A stretch of DNA of 64,000 bases, taken from Neoarius graeffei. Lineage: Eukaryota > Chordata > Actinopteri > Siluriformes > Ariidae. The notes under the pieces were generated by a model. It did no database searches and was not told where the DNA came from. It was given only the letters and a program-made list of their open reading frames with translations. The stretch covers positions 89,315,888-89,379,887 of the forward strand of contig NC_083571.1 of assembly GCF_027579695.1 (NCBI RefSeq), written 5' to 3'. The translations under genes and the position numbers were made by a program. Shown here piece by piece: positions 1 to 10,963 of the stretch. Within the stretch, counting starts at the first letter, position 1. Every line of letters starts with the position of its first letter.

Positions 1-186
1 AAATATTATACTTGGTCATTTATTTATTGAGGAAAATGATCCAATATTGCATATCTGTGAGTGGCAAAAGTATGTGAACCTTTGCTTTCAGTATCTGGTG
101 TGACCCCCTTGTGCAGCAATAACTGCAACTAAACGTTTCCAGTAACTGTTGATCAGTTCTGCACACCAGCTTGGAGGAATTTTAGC

Positions 187-655
187 CCATTCCTACATAC
201 AGAACAGCTTCAACTCTGGGATGTTGGTGGGTTTCCTCATATGAACTGCTCGCTTCAGGTCCTTCCACAACATTTCGATTGAATTAAGGTCAGGACTTTG
301 ACTTGGCCATTCCAAAACATTAACTTTATTCTTCTTTAACCATTCTTTGGTAGAATGACTTGTGTGCTTAGGGTCATTGTCTTGCTGCATGACCCACCTT
401 CTCTTGAGATTCAGTTCATGGACAGATGTCCTGACATTTTCCTTTAGAATTCGCTGGTATAATTCAGAATTCATTGTTCCATCAATAATGGCAAGCCGTC
501 CTGGCCCAGATGCAGCAAAACAGGCCTAAAACATGATACTACCACCACCATGTTTCACAGATACGCATCTTATTTAAACCAAAAAGTTCTATTTTGGCCT
601 CATCTGTCCACAAAACATTTTTCCAATAGCCTTCTGGTCCATGTGATCTTTAGCA
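187..655 (-). pseudogene. Tc1 A transposase, C-terminal part
   Basis: The translation shows the second half of a Tc1 DDE catalytic domain. The QQDNDPKHT segment carries the second catalytic Asp, and [15 protein letters not shown] carries the third acidic residue. Further upstream on the minus strand, a WTDEAKIELFG-like segment carrying the first Asp can be read at about 570-610, but in another frame and with stops. The enzyme would cut and rejoin DNA at TA sites in the nucleus. This copy is separated from its N-terminus by the LINE at 663-6004 and has frameshifts, so it is a relic. Confidence 0.85.
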
Positions 656-1017
656 AACTGCAAGGCAAGGCAAGTTTATTTATATAGCACATTTCATACA
701 CAATGGCAGTTCAATGTGCTTTACAGAAGTAAAAACAAAACAGTAAACAATAGAGAATAAAATTACATAAAATAATTATTTTTATTCTAATATATAATAT
801 TATAAGAATTAAACAATTAATTAAAAGAATTAAAAGAAAATAATAAGAATTAAACAATAGTAGAAATAAAATAATAAAATGAAGTAGTAGTTCAAATAGG
901 AGGAGAAAAAGAAAAAAAAGAAACCAGCAGAATAAAATAGAATAAAATTAAAGTAAATTTGAAACATGCAGAGAAAGTAAAGATTATAAAAAATGTAAAG
1001 AAGACAATATTAATTAT

Positions 1018-2667
1018 TTAACAGAAAGCATCTGAAAACAGTTTGGTCTTTAACCTAGATTTGAAGCTGCCAACAGCAGGAGCATTTTTAATGTCCTCTG
1101 GCAGTTGGTTCCATAGCTGTACTGCATAGTAGCTAAAAGCTGCTTCACCATACTTTGTTTTAACAACTGGTTTTAATAGTAAATTTTTCTGTTTCGATCT
1201 GGTAGATCTGATTGGGTTAGGCCGCTGCAACATATCAGAGAGGTACTTGGGCCCTGTACCATTTAGAGATTTGTACACCAGCAGCAATGCTTTAAAGTCA
1301 ATTCTGTAGCTTACTGGAAGCCAGTGAAGGGACCTTAGAATTGGAGTAATGTGCTCTGTTCTTTTTGTTCGTGTGAGAACCCTAGCCGCTGCATTTTGAA
1401 CCAGCTGAAGTCGTTTGATGGTCTTTTTTGGCAGGCCTGTGAAAAGGCCATTGCAGTAATCAACCCTACTAGAGATGAAGGCATGTATTAGTTTTTCCAG
1501 ATCATTTTTTGACATAAGTCCTCTTGGTTTGGAAATGTTTTTTAGGTGATAAAATGCCTTTTTAGTGATTGCTTTCATGTGACTGTCAAAGTTTAGCTCG
1601 CTGTCAATGAAAACACCAAGATTTTTAACCATTTCTTTAGTTTTAATCCCTTTTGTATCAAGAATAGTGGTAATCCTGAGTCTTTCATCTTTTTTTCCAA
1701 ATAGAATTACTTCTGTTTTATCTGTGTTCACCTGAAGAAAATTTTGTGACATCCAGCTGTTGATTTGATCGATACACTGGTAGAGACATTCAAGGGGGGC
1801 ATAATCATTAGGTGATAGAGCAAAATAAATTTGGGTGTCATCTGCATAGCAGTGATACAAAATTGAATTGTTATTGATAATTTGCCCAAGTGGGAGCATA
1901 TAAAGGTTGAAAAGTAATGGTCCAAGAATCGACCCCTGGGGGACACCACAGGTCAAGGACATTGACGTTGAGGAACAATTTCCCATGGTAACAAAGAAGC
2001 TTCTATCTTTAAAGTATGAATTTAACCAATTGATAACTTTACCAGTCAATCCAACCCAGTGTTCAAGTCGATATAGCAGTATGCTGTGATCAACAGTATC
2101 AAAAGCTGCACTGAGGTCCAGTAATACCAGGACCGATGTTTTGCCTGCATCAGTATTAAGACGTATGTCATTTATAACTTTAATCAGCGCTGTTTCAGTG
2201 CTATGATTGGCACGAAATCCTGACTGAAAATTATCAAAACGGCTGTTTGATATCAAGAAGGCAGTTAATTGATTGAAGACAATTTTTCAAGGATTTTCCC
2301 GATGAATGGTAAATTTGATATTGGCCTGTAGTTATTTAATACTGAAGGATCCAGATTATTTTTTTTAAGTAGGGGCTTTACAACGGCTTTTTTTAGGGAC
2401 ACAGGAACAACGCCAGTCTCCAGGGATGTATTTATAATTTGAAGCACATCTGTAATTATAAGATGAAGAACAGACTTAAAAAAGTTGGTGGGCAGAATGT
2501 CCAATTCAGATGTTGAGGAACTGAGATTTTGTACAGTTTTTTCAAGAGTCTCATAATCAATTAAACAAAACTCTGACATTGTGTTGAAGTTATCTATCTG
2601 TGTCATTGGTGATTGCAGTTTTTCAATTTTTTGCAACTGAGATATATTATGAGGAATATTCTGCCGT
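1018..2667 (-). pseudogene. L2 LINE ORF2, reverse transcriptase half
   Basis: The translation gives a non-LTR reverse transcriptase. Fingers and palm include NNYRPISNLPFIGKILEKL (about 2290), QSGFRANHSTETALIKV, LDLSAAFDTVDHSILL, GVPQGSILGPLLFNLYML and the catalytic HCYADDTQIYF (about 1840). A C-terminal thumb and tail ends at 1018. A frameshift or stop near 2256-2270 breaks the frame between the first 123 codons and the remaining 412. The protein would reverse-transcribe the element RNA at a nicked target. The endonuclease half of the same ORF lies beyond the SINE insertion. Confidence 0.88.
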
Positions 2668-2681
2668 ATTTTATCAATTTT

Positions 2682-3049
2682 GGGGCGGCACGGTGGTGTA
2701 GTGGTTAGCGCTGTCGCCTCACAGCAAGAAGGTCCTGGGTTCGAGCCCCGGGGCCGGCGAGGGCCTTTCTGTGCGGAGTTTGCATGTTCTCCCTGTGTCC
2801 GCGTGGGTTTCCTCCGGGTGCTCCGGTTTCCCCCAAAGACATGCAGGTTAGGTTAACTGGTGACTCTAAATTGACCGTAGGAGTGAATGTGAGTGTGCAT
2901 GGTTGTCTGTGTCTATGTGTCAGACCTGTGATGACCTGGCGACTTGTCCAGGGTGTAGCCTGCCTTTCGCCCATAGTCAGCTGGGATAGGCTCCAGCTTG
3001 CCTGCGACCCTGTAGAAAGATAAAGCGGCTAGAGATAATGAGAATGGGG
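2682..3049 (+). mobile_element. tRNA-derived SINE, copy 1
   Basis: This short element sits between 14-bp target duplications, ATTTTATCAATTTT, at 2668-2681 and 3050-3063. Its 5' part looks like a tRNA with pol III promoter boxes: an A-box-like TAGTGGTTAGCGCTG and a B-box GGTTCGAGCCC. A body resembling the DANA/Mermaid type (GTTTGCATGTTCTCCC, GGGTTTCCTCCGGGTGCTCC) follows. The 3' end reads GGATAAAGCGG-like then AATGAGAAT. It is inserted in, and therefore younger than, the L2 ORF2. It lacks a short CACAGTCC segment present in the copy at 24813. Confidence 0.9.
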
Positions 3050-3063
3050 ATTTTATCAATTTT

Positions 3064-4419
3064 ACCTTTGAAAAAGGATGCAAACTCATTGCATTTATTA
3101 ACTGAGAGAAGTTCAGGTGCTAATTGTGGTGGGGGATTAGTTAGCTTCTCTACTGTTGAAAATAGCACATGGGCATTGTTCATATTCCTGCTGATGATGT
3201 TGGAGAAGAAAGACTGTCTTGCTTTACGAATTTCATAATTATAATTACAAAGCATCTCTTTATGGATTTGATAATGGATGTGAAGTTTAGATTTGTGCCA
3301 TTTTCTTTCAGTCTTTCTACATTCTCTCTTTAGCAGTTTAACAGCCGGGTACTGCTTCCATGGTGCTTTCTGCTTATCATTGGCTCTTTTGATTTTGAAT
3401 GGAGCAATATCATCCATAATTTGGGTCATATTTAAATTAAAAATTTCCAGTAAATCATCTACAGAGTCTGACATTTTGGTTGAGTTCTGAGAGAGAGCTT
3501 GCTCAAAGAGAGCACATGTGTTGTCTTTTATGACTCTCCTACCTATAGTCGTTGAGCTGTTCTGAATGTGAGGAGACATAGAAACATCAAAGAAAACGCA
3601 GAAATGATCGGACAAGGCCAGGTCAACAACAGTAGTAGAAACAGTAAGACCCTTTGTGATGACGAGGTCAAGAGTATGACCACGAGAGTGGGTCGGCTCC
3701 TGTACATGTTGTACTAGGTTGAAGTTGTCAATAATTGCAAGTAGTTCTTTGGCATAAGTGTTATCAGTATTATCTACATGCAAGTTAAAATCCCCAGATA
3801 TAATAAGACAATCAAACTCTAAGCAAATGACTGACAACAGTTCACCAAACTCTTCAAGAAAGACTTTGACTGAATGTCTCGGAGGCCTATAAATAGTTAA
3901 TAATAATATGTTAGGAGAGCATGTAACAAGTGCACATAAGTGTTCAAAGGACGTAAAATCACCAAGTGAGGATTGTTTACATTGAAAAGAGACTTTGAAT
4001 ATATTTGCGATCCCTCCACCTTTCCCTTGTTGGGTAACATTCAAAAAATTAAAATTTGGGGGAGCTGCTTCAATAAGGGTGGTAGCACTATTTGCTTGAT
4101 CCAGCCAAGTTTCAGTTAGAAGCAAAAAATCAAGATTGTGTTTGCAAATAAGATCATTAATTAAAAATGACTTGTTTAAAAGTGATCTAACGTTCAGAAG
4201 AGCTAGCTTTACAGAAAGTCTAGAAGTAATATCTGCTTGTGCACTCTGATGTTGTTTTAAAACAGAAAGGAGATTAGATTGGTTCACCCCCAGGGTTAAA
4301 TGTGCTCTATGTTTTCTATTTCTTATCAACACAGGAATAGAGAATGGCATAGGCACATTGGGTCCCAGCTGGTTTTCAAAACTACACCCATTTGCAGGGA
4401 CCCAGAGTACATCAAACAA
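3064..4419 (-). pseudogene. L2 LINE ORF2, endonuclease half
   Basis: This is the apurinic-like endonuclease domain of a non-LTR retrotransposon. Visible family motifs in order are LALLNVRSLLNK, LLTETWLD, TIYRPPR, LIISGDFNLHVD, HTLDLVITKG and LALSDHFCVFFD, covering the Asn, Glu, Asp and His positions expected of the fold. A linker rich in Lys and Arg follows before the SINE interrupts the frame at 3050-3063. The enzyme would nick target DNA to prime reverse transcription. It is intact as a domain but separated from the polymerase by the SINE, so no full ORF2 protein can be made. Confidence 0.87.
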
Positions 4420-5449
4420 GACTTTCTAAATGTTCCATTTGGTTTGAGGGTGAAAGGATTAGAGATGACATGTATCTTTTGGATGGTGAAAAAGATTTGT
4501 AGCCAGCTGAAAGTCCTGGGCGAACACAATTTTGATGAACTGGGTACACTGCTTGCCGTGACAGATTTGGGCTGGAAAAAGAGAGTGTAGCCATTGGGAG
4601 CAATTTTTTCATGCTATTTGGGAAATCCATCCGAGGGGAAGATAGAGATGGCGAAATGGAGTCCTCTGATTTTTGGCAGTCTGTCTTTGAATCTTGGCAG
4701 TCTTGCAGGTCAGATGTTTGTGTGTCCTTGATGACGACTTGCAAAGATGATTGTTTAGGCTTTGTAACTATGTCAGTCTGCGACATCTTATCAACTGTTT
4801 TCCTCAATGCTGGCTGAGAAAAGATTGCAAGTCTGTAATGGTCTACTAAGACTTTGGCTCCAATCCAGCTGAGTTCAGTGCTATTTGGCTTGTAAAATTC
4901 TCTGCGATTCCAGAAAAGGTTAAAATTGTCTATGAAGAAGTTCATACCAAATGAAAAACAAGTTTTTCCAAGCCAGGTGTTAAGACTGAAGAGTCGAGAA
5001 AAAGCAAAACTTCCTCTCGCTGGAAGTGGGCCACTGATAAAAGATTGAATTCCAGTCTTATAGAGCTCAGAAAAAAGTTTTCTGAAATCATCTTGGACAA
5101 ACAGCTGTTCTCTGAAAACATCATTTGCTCCCACATGCACAACAACACATTTAATAGTTTTATGCTCTGACATGAGTTTCAAAATGCTGTCTTTGGTGTC
5201 AGAGATGGATGCATTTGGAAGGCAACAAATAATTATCCCATAACCTTTTAATTGTCTTACAGTGGAATCACCAAGAACAAGGGTTGTGGGATCAGGTGGT
5301 GTTTCGAGCTGCTTTTTGCCTCTTCCCACAGCTCTTCGATCTTGGTGCGATCTCTTTTTACTATGTGTTTGTCCACTTGAAAAATCCTCTTCCACATCCC
5401 TGAGGCATTCAAATTTGTTCTGAAGCCTTATGGGCTGTGGATTTTCCAT
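4412..5449 (-). pseudogene. L2 LINE ORF1 with SGNH/esterase-like domain
   Basis: The 345-codon open frame contains an SGNH-hydrolase-like fold. A block I type LVLGDSTVRQL occurs near residue 57, VVVHVGANDVF near residue 100, and FISGPLPARG near residue 137. Such an esterase domain in ORF1 is known for CR1/L2 elements. Its role is unclear but is thought to involve RNP assembly or membrane association. The tail is Ser-rich. The frame overlaps the start of the ORF2 frame by a few bases. The first ORF1 segment (5563-5781) is in another frame or behind a stop. Confidence 0.72.
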
Positions 5450-5562
5450 AGGATTGTAGATCCTATTGTAATTTGTAGAATGAGCTGGTGTTGAAGTAAT
5501 TACTCTTCTGTTTTATTTTTGGGCTTGCCACCCATCATTTGCCAGTTTTCTGTACTCACATT

Positions 5563-5781
5563 TTACCCAGCTTGATTGATGAATTCATCCACTTGATCTG
5601 CAATGCCATCGGTCTGTTGGAGTGCAATCTCTGCATTCTCAGCCACTGTTTCTGTACTCCTTTCCTGAGATATCGCTTTTAATTCGTCCGTCTTTGGCAG
5701 AGCATCAATCTTTGATTCCAGAATAGAAATCCTCTGTTCTAGTTCCATGCATTTTCTGCAGGATTTTTTGCTCCCTGGCAT
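5563..5781 (-). pseudogene. L2 LINE ORF1, N-terminal coiled-coil piece
   Basis: This 72-codon frame begins MPGSKKSCRKCMELEQRIS. A CxxC pair is followed by heptad-like LEQRISILESKIDAL, as expected for the trimerising coiled coil of a LINE ORF1 protein. It lies immediately upstream, in the element's sense, of the esterase-like frame and is separated from it by about 110 bp with stops. ORF1 was probably one frame originally. Upstream of it, 5790-6004 is an A/T-rich leader with a duplicated motif around ATAGTGGAAATTAAAT. Confidence 0.55.
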
Positions 5782-6004
5782 TTGTTTTAAAAAATAACTT
5801 CTTATAATGATGAAAAATAAAATGAAAAAAAAATAGTGGAAATTAAATTAAAATTAAATTAAAAGCTTATAAAGATGAAAAATAAAATGAAAAAAATAGT
5901 GGAAATTAAATGAGAAAGTAAAGTATAGAAATAAAGATCAAGAAAGCAGGAGCAAAGCAAAGAAGTGTCCTACTTGCTTGAGTAGGAGGAGCAGAAGAGC
6001 AGAC

Positions 6005-6405
6005 AACTGCAGACAAGCAGCAATGTTCTTTTTGGAGAGCAGTGGCTTTCTCCTTGCAACCCTGCCATGCCCACCATTGTTGTTCAGTGTTCTCCTGATG
6101 GTGGACTCATGAACATTAACATTAGCCAATGTGAGAGAGGCCTTCAGTTTATTAGAAGTTACCCTGGGGTCCTTTGTGACCTTGCCGACTATTATACGCC
6201 TTGCTCTTAGAGTGATCTTTGTTGGTCGACCACTCCTGGGGAGGGTAACAATGGTCTTAAATTTCCTCCATTTGTACACAATCTGTCTGACTGTAGATTG
6301 GTGGAGTCCAAACTCTTTAGAGATGGTTTTGTAACCTTTTTCGGCCTGATGAGCATCAACAATGCTTTTTCTGAGGTCCTCAGAAATCTCCTTTGTTCGT
6401 GCCAT
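6005..6405 (-). pseudogene. Tc1 A transposase, N-terminal DNA-binding part
   Basis: The frame starts at ATG 6405 (MARTKEISEDLRKSIVDAH) and encodes the paired-like helix-turn-helix of a Tc1 transposase. Visible segments are KTISKEFGLHQSTVRQIV, a GRP box in PRSGRPTKI, and HESTIRRTLNNNGGHGRVAR. The frame is cut at the LINE target duplication, and its continuation lies at 655 downwards. The N-terminal region of this family binds the inverted repeats. It is preserved as a domain but has no catalytic part in frame. Confidence 0.85.
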
Positions 6406-6823
6406 GATACACTTCCACAAACATGTGTTGTGAAGATCAAACTTTGATAGATCCCTGTTCTTGAAATACAATCCTGATTCCAAAAAAGTTGGGACAAAGT
6501 ACAAATTGTAAATAAAAATGGAATGCAATAATTTACAAATCTCAAAAACAGATATTGTATTCACAATAGAACATAGACAACATATAAAAAGTCAAAAGTG
6601 AGACATTTTGAAATTTCATGCCAAATATTGGCTCATTTGAAATTTCATGACAGCAACACATCTCAAAAAAGTTGGGAGAGGGGCAATAAGAGGCTGGAAA
6701 AGTTAAAGGTACAAAAACGGAACAGCTGGAGGACCAAATTGCAACTCATTAGGTCAACAGGTGATTAACATGACTGGGTATAAAAAGAGCATCTTGGAGT
6801 GGCAGCGGCTCTCAGAAGTAAAG

Positions 6824-7476
6824 ATGAGAAGAGGATCACCAATCCCCCTAATTCTGCGCCGACAAATAGTGGAGCAATATCAGAAAGGAGTTCGACAGTG
6901 TAAAATTGCAAAGAGTTTGAACATATCATCATCTACAGTGCATAATATCAAAAGATTCAGAGAATCTCTGTGCGTAAGGGTCAAGGCTGGAAAACCATAC
7001 TGGGTGCCCGTGATCTTCGGGCCCTTAGACGGCACTGCATCACATACAGGCATGCTTCTGTATTGGAAATCACAAAATGGGCTCAGGAATATTTCCAGAG
7101 AACATTATCTGTGAACACAATTCACCGTGCCATCCGCCGTTGCCAGCTAAAACTCTATAGTTCAAAGAAGAAGCCGTATCTAAACATGATCCAGAAGCGC
7201 AGACGTCTTCTCTGGGCCAAGGCTAATTTAAAATGGACTGTGGCAAAGTGGAAAACTGTTCTGTGGTCAGACGAATCAAAATTTGAAGTTCTTTATGGAA
7301 ATCAGGGACGCCGTGTCATTCGCACTAAAGAGGAGAAGGACGACCCAAGTTATCAGCGCTCAGTTCAGAAGCCTGCATCTCTGATGGTATGGGGTTGCAT
7401 TAGTGCATGTGGCATGGGCAGCTTACACACCTGGAAAGACACCATCAATGCTGAAAGGTATATCCAGGTTCTAGAG
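6824..7476 (+). pseudogene. Tc1 B transposase, N-terminal and first catalytic part
   Basis: The frame starts at ATG 6824 (MRRGSPIPLILRRQIVEQY) with a helix-turn-helix ([19 protein letters not shown]). It shifts frame near 6968 and continues as [19 protein letters not shown], then the second helix-turn-helix ([12 protein letters not shown]). The catalytic core begins with [15 protein letters not shown], carrying the first Asp, and runs through [18 protein letters not shown]. It stops at the hAT target duplication TTCTAGAG (7469-7476). The frameshift and the insertion make it inactive. Confidence 0.85.
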
Positions 7477-7870
7477 CAGAGGTAGAAAAAGTACTGAAAA
7501 ATTGTAATTAAGTAAAAGTATCTTTACTTTGCTTAAATTCTACTCAAGTAAAAATACCCATCTAAAAATCTACTCGAGTAAAATTAAAAAAGTACTCAAT
7601 TTAAAATGTACTTTGAGTAAAAGTTACTTAGTTACTTTCAATTATTTGATGTAAAAAAAGAAAGGACAAGTCATAAATCAAATTGTTTTTAATGAACTAT
7701 TAGTCCACATAATAACATTTCAGGCATTATAATGCATAAAGCTTTGTTTGGACTACCCCATAAAACATTTTCAAGTACAAGTGGCATAAGTTGTAAATTC
7801 TATCATCCATTATTTTCTTTACTGACAAACGCCTGCTATTTTTATGCATACTTATATTTAAATATAATTA

Positions 7871-7875
<5 letters not shown>

Positions 7876-7936
<61 letters not shown>

Positions 7937-7962
7937 ATACATACATACATACATACAGAGTC
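7876..7962. repeat. (TA)n then (CATA)n microsatellite
   Basis: A pure TA run of about 50 bp passes into CACA and CATA tetranucleotide repeats, inside the hAT element. Confidence 0.95.
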
Positions 7963-7989
7963 TACCTGTAATGTGCAATTTTTCCGAGC

Positions 7990-8235
7990 CTCTCAATAAG
8001 GCAATTTTTCTATACTTTTTCACGGTAGATAATGCAAATAGCCCTCTGTATTTAATCCTTCGTTTGTCTAATTTGTATTTCAGTTTTATTTGTTATCTGT
8101 TTCACATTTTCTTGCTACTGTAACACGTGAATTTCCCCGATGTGGGATGAATAAAGTGAATCTAATCTAATCTAATCTAATCTAATCTAATCTAATCTAA
8201 TCTAATCTAATCTAATCTAATCTAATCTAATCTAA
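7990..8235 (+). repeat. LINE 3' tail with (TCTAA)n
   Basis: The segment ends GTGAATTTCCCC ... GGGATGAATAAAGTGAA followed by about 16 tandem TCTAA units (8157-8235). A short AATTTCCC/AATAAAG end followed by pentanucleotide repeats is typical of Rex1/Babar-type teleost LINE 3' termini. I read it as a heavily 5'-truncated insertion in the hAT. No coding sequence is left, so the family assignment is tentative. Confidence 0.5.
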
Positions 8236-8899
8236 AGCCACTAAAGCAGACTTACTAAATGACACATATTAAACATAAACCAACCAAAGTGTCCAGGACT
8301 CTCACGATTTAAAGACAGCTAAGCGATTCCTTAGTAGCACTGTGCTCTTCCTTGTATAGAAAATATAATTGACAAGTTAACTGCATAATGTTTACAACGT
8401 GTCGAGAGGTAATGTGCAAACTATTTTGAGACCACCCCATAAAACATTTTTAAGCAAAGTGCCAAATTCTGAATTGTATGGTCCAACTCAAAACACCACA
8501 ATAAAAAAAGAAAAGAAAACCAAAATCAAACAAAGTATCCAAGACAGTGAAAATGTTTTGATGGCCTATCAGTGACCTCCCAAAGCTCTAGTCTAGGCTA
8601 CAGCTAACAACCCAGGAGCTAGTCTATACATGAATTAGGATTTTTTCATAAGAGACCAATTGCAACTAAAACCATGCACTCGTATTATTTCTGACTGTCA
8701 TTCTGATAAAACAAATTTGTAAACGTGAGGTGATTCATTTCATTTAGGCTACTTCACTTGAAACGTTAGTGATCAGTATGGATGCTAGGCAGCCAAAAGA
8801 ATTGATAATGAAGGCACATTTTACTCAACAGTGGAAGGTTTTAACCAAACAATAAATATAACGTTTGGGATACACAGGTAAATGCACATATCTACTTAC

Positions 8900-9169
8900 C
8901 ACCACATGCTTCCGCAGATTTGATGTGGAAGTTTTGTAGACTGATAGCTCTGTACAGCAGGGCAGGCACATTTTGCATTGCATTATTACGTTATTGCCTC
9001 GTTTGCGTTTGAATGCAAAGTACTGGCTGAGATACGGCCAAGGATTTCCCTCGCTGTCCGGCGCATCTGTTCCACGGGAATTCTCTTCTTGGCAATCCTC
9101 AACCTCTTCCATGACCTCCTCTATCTCTTGCTCGGCTACCTTGGCACCAGCCATCATCCAACCATACAT
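8900..9169 (-). CDS. Solo BED zinc-finger first exon of the hAT
   Basis: The minus-strand frame encodes an acidic N-terminus (VAEQEIEEVMEEVEDC) and then a BED-like finger. It has aromatic YLSQYFAFKRK, a Cys pair in IMQCKMCLPCC, and TSTSNLRKHV with the first zinc-binding His. The frame then meets a consensus donor, GG|GTAAGT, at 8899-8898, so it looks like a first coding exon. BED fingers bind DNA at transposon ends. The second His would normally lie in the next exon. No following exon was found within the element. Confidence 0.65.
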
Positions 9170-9440
9170 GTAGGCTAATATGGATATTCCGCGCGCGCCT
9201 GTGCCAGTTTCCTTTCAGTTCAGGCCAATTGTTTTTTTTCCCCCGCGTTTAATTTTTTACTCAGTAATGGGCGGTTTTCAAATGTAGCGAAGTAAAATAC
9301 TTGGTTCGAAATGTACTTGAGTAAAAGTAAATTACCCATTTCAAAAACTACTTAAAAAATTACAAATTACACAAAAAAATCTACTTAATTACAGTAACGT
9401 GAGTAAATGTAATTCGTTACTTTCCACCTCTGTTCTAGAG

Positions 9441-9725
9441 CAACATATGCTCCCATCCAGACGACGTCTCTTTCAGGGAAGACCTTGCATTTTCCAACAT
9501 GACAATGCCAAACCACATACTGCATCAATTACAGCATCATGGCTGCGTAGAAGAAGGGTCCGGGTACTGAACTGGCCAGCCTGCAGTCCAGATCTTTCAC
9601 CCATAGAAAACATTTGGTGCATCATAAAACGGAAGATACGGCAAAAAAGACCCAAGACGGTTGAGCAACTAGAATCCTACATTAGACAAGAATGGATTAA
9701 CATTCCTATCCCTAAACTTGAGTAA
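9441..9725 (+). pseudogene. Tc1 B transposase, C-terminal part
   Basis: The frame resumes straight after the hAT target duplication. It carries the second catalytic Asp in CIFQHDNAKPHTAS, then RVRVLNWPACSPDLSPIENI with the Glu of the DDE triad, and ends at 9725 near PIPKLE. Together with WSDES at 7258-7290 all three acidic residues are present, so the losses of function here are the upstream frameshift and the hAT insertion rather than active-site changes. Confidence 0.85.
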
Positions 9726-10322
9726 CTTGTATCCTCAGTCCCCAGATGTTTACAGACTGTTGTAAAGAGAAAAGGGGATGTCTCACAGTGGTAAACATGG
9801 CCTTGTCCCAACTTTTTTGAGATGTGTTGTTGTCATGAAATTTAAAATCACCTAATTTTTCTCTTTAAATGATACATTTTCTCAGTTTAAACATTTGATA
9901 TGTCATCTATGTTCTATTCTGAATAAAATATGGAATTTTGAAACTTCCACATCATTGCATTCCGTTTTTATTTACAATTTGTACTTTGTCCCAACTTTTT
10001 TGGAATCGGAGTTGTAAAACAGGGTGCCCACTCACACCTGATTGTCATCCCATTGATTGCAAACACCTGACTCTAATTTCACCTTCAAATTAACTGCTAA
10101 TCCTAGAGGTTCACATACTTTTGCCACTCACAGATATGCAATATTGGATCATTTTCCTCAATAAATAAATTACCAAGTATAATATTTTTGTCTCATTTGT
10201 TTAACTGGCTTCTCTTTAGCTACTTTTAGGACTTGTGTGAAAATCTGATGTTATTTTAGGTCATATTTATGCAGAAATATAGAAAATTTTAAAGGGTTCA
10301 CAAACTTTCAAGCACCACTGTA

Positions 10323-10963
10323 CATTGGTTAATCTCATCTGCCTATGCAACACTATGTTGTGTTTCACACAGTTATAGAGTAGGTGAATCCATTCTAAAC
10401 CAGGGTATTTGTGCTATTCTGACATTAGTCAACCATAATAATTATTCATTTACCATGCTTTAATGTTTAATGAAAGAGGTGTGAATGGGTGTAGACAGCT
10501 TTAAAGGGTAACTGTACAGCATTTAAATATGATCACTATCAGTAGTACAAGCCCAAGTTGTAATAATGCCCCAAAGTGCAGTCACCTGATTAGCTATTGT
10601 AAGTAGCTTTAAGTTCTTAAACATCGTTCAGCACGTCAAGCTTTGTTGCACATGGGCAACCAATATGCCACCCGGGCTGTGGTGTCAAATCATTAATAGC
10701 CAGGTACTGGAAGTTAAGTGTAGCCGATGTAAACATACTTGTTAGCTTGGAGTTAGTCAGATGAAAACATTATCTTCAAGTCAATATGGATAGCGGAGAA
10801 ACCAGATATCTGTATGAACCTCGGGAAAAGGACTATCCACACCTAGGAAATGATTTCAGCAATGCATTATCAAATGATTCTAAGGAAGAAATAGGTGTTG
10901 CTTTGCAAGTGCAAAGTCAGGAAAGTGTGGTGTATCTGAACATAAACATCTGAACATAAACAG
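10323..10963 (+). other. Flank between Tc1 A and Gypsy-A; short open frame only
   Basis: No recognised gene. A short open frame starts at ATG 10786 (MDSGETRYLYEPREKDYPH) and stays open for about 55 codons. It could be a solo transposon first exon, but I cannot assign it. Confidence 0.3.

Larger units (their letters stand above)
663..6004 (-). mobile_element. L2-type (CR1 superfamily) LINE inserted in Tc1 A
   Basis: This non-LTR retrotransposon lies on the minus strand and is flanked by a 7-bp target duplication, AACTGCA, at 656-662 and 6005-6011. Order from its 5' end (high coordinate): A-rich leader, ORF1 pieces (5781-4412), ORF2 endonuclease (about 4419-3064), ORF2 reverse transcriptase (about 2667-1018), then a 3' untranslated region ending in repeats of CTTGC next to 663. 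ORF2 is split by a SINE at 2682-3049. Removing the LINE rejoins the Tc1 transposase sequence, so it arrived after Tc1 A. It is near full length but dead. Confidence 0.88.
7477..9432 (-). mobile_element. Internally deleted hAT transposon with a BED exon
   Basis: The element has 8-bp target duplications TTCTAGAG at 7469-7476 and 9433-9440. Its terminal inverted repeats are CAGAGGTAGAAAAAGTAC (left) and CAGAGGTGGAAAGTAAC (right, complemented). Subterminal regions are full of AAGTA/TACTT repeats (AGTAAAAGTA and its complement), probable transposase binding sites. Only a zinc-finger exon is left (8900-9169, minus strand). No catalytic domain or dimerisation domain is visible, so it needs transposase from elsewhere. 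It carries simple repeats and a LINE tail. Confidence 0.88.
6469..10014 (+). mobile_element. Tc1-like DNA transposon B
   Basis: This second Tc1-like element is inserted into Tc1 A with TA on both sides (6467-6468 and 10015-10016). Its terminal repeats are TCCAAAAAAGTTGGGACAAA at the left and the reverse complement at the right. Sequence CTCAAAAAAGTTGGGA recurs subterminally on the left, and a related inverted motif recurs on the right. The transposase is on the plus strand, at 6824-7476 and 9441-9725. It is split by a hAT element at 7477-9432. Confidence 0.9.
1..10320 (-). mobile_element. Tc1-like DNA transposon A, host of the first nest
   Basis: The window opens inside the left inverted repeat. 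About 1-80 reads as the reverse complement of about 10100-10190, and the right end finishes at 10320 before a TA (10321-10322). The transposase runs on the minus strand, with its N-terminal part at 6005-6405 and its C-terminal part at about 187-655. Two later insertions separate the parts: an L2 LINE (663-6004) and a second Tc1 element (6469-10014). TA target preference and long inverted ends are known for the family. The outermost left end lies outside the window. The element is non-functional because it is split and carries stops. Confidence 0.9.

Noticed and set aside
2682..2760. A tRNA gene in the SINE head
   Set aside because: It has A- and B-box-like sequence but does not fold as a complete tRNA, and it lies inside a SINE with target duplications. 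The copy at 24813 is the same.
8157..8235. CRISPR-like or satellite array in the TCTAA run
   Set aside because: The units are 5 bp and contiguous, without spacers. It is a LINE tail microsatellite.
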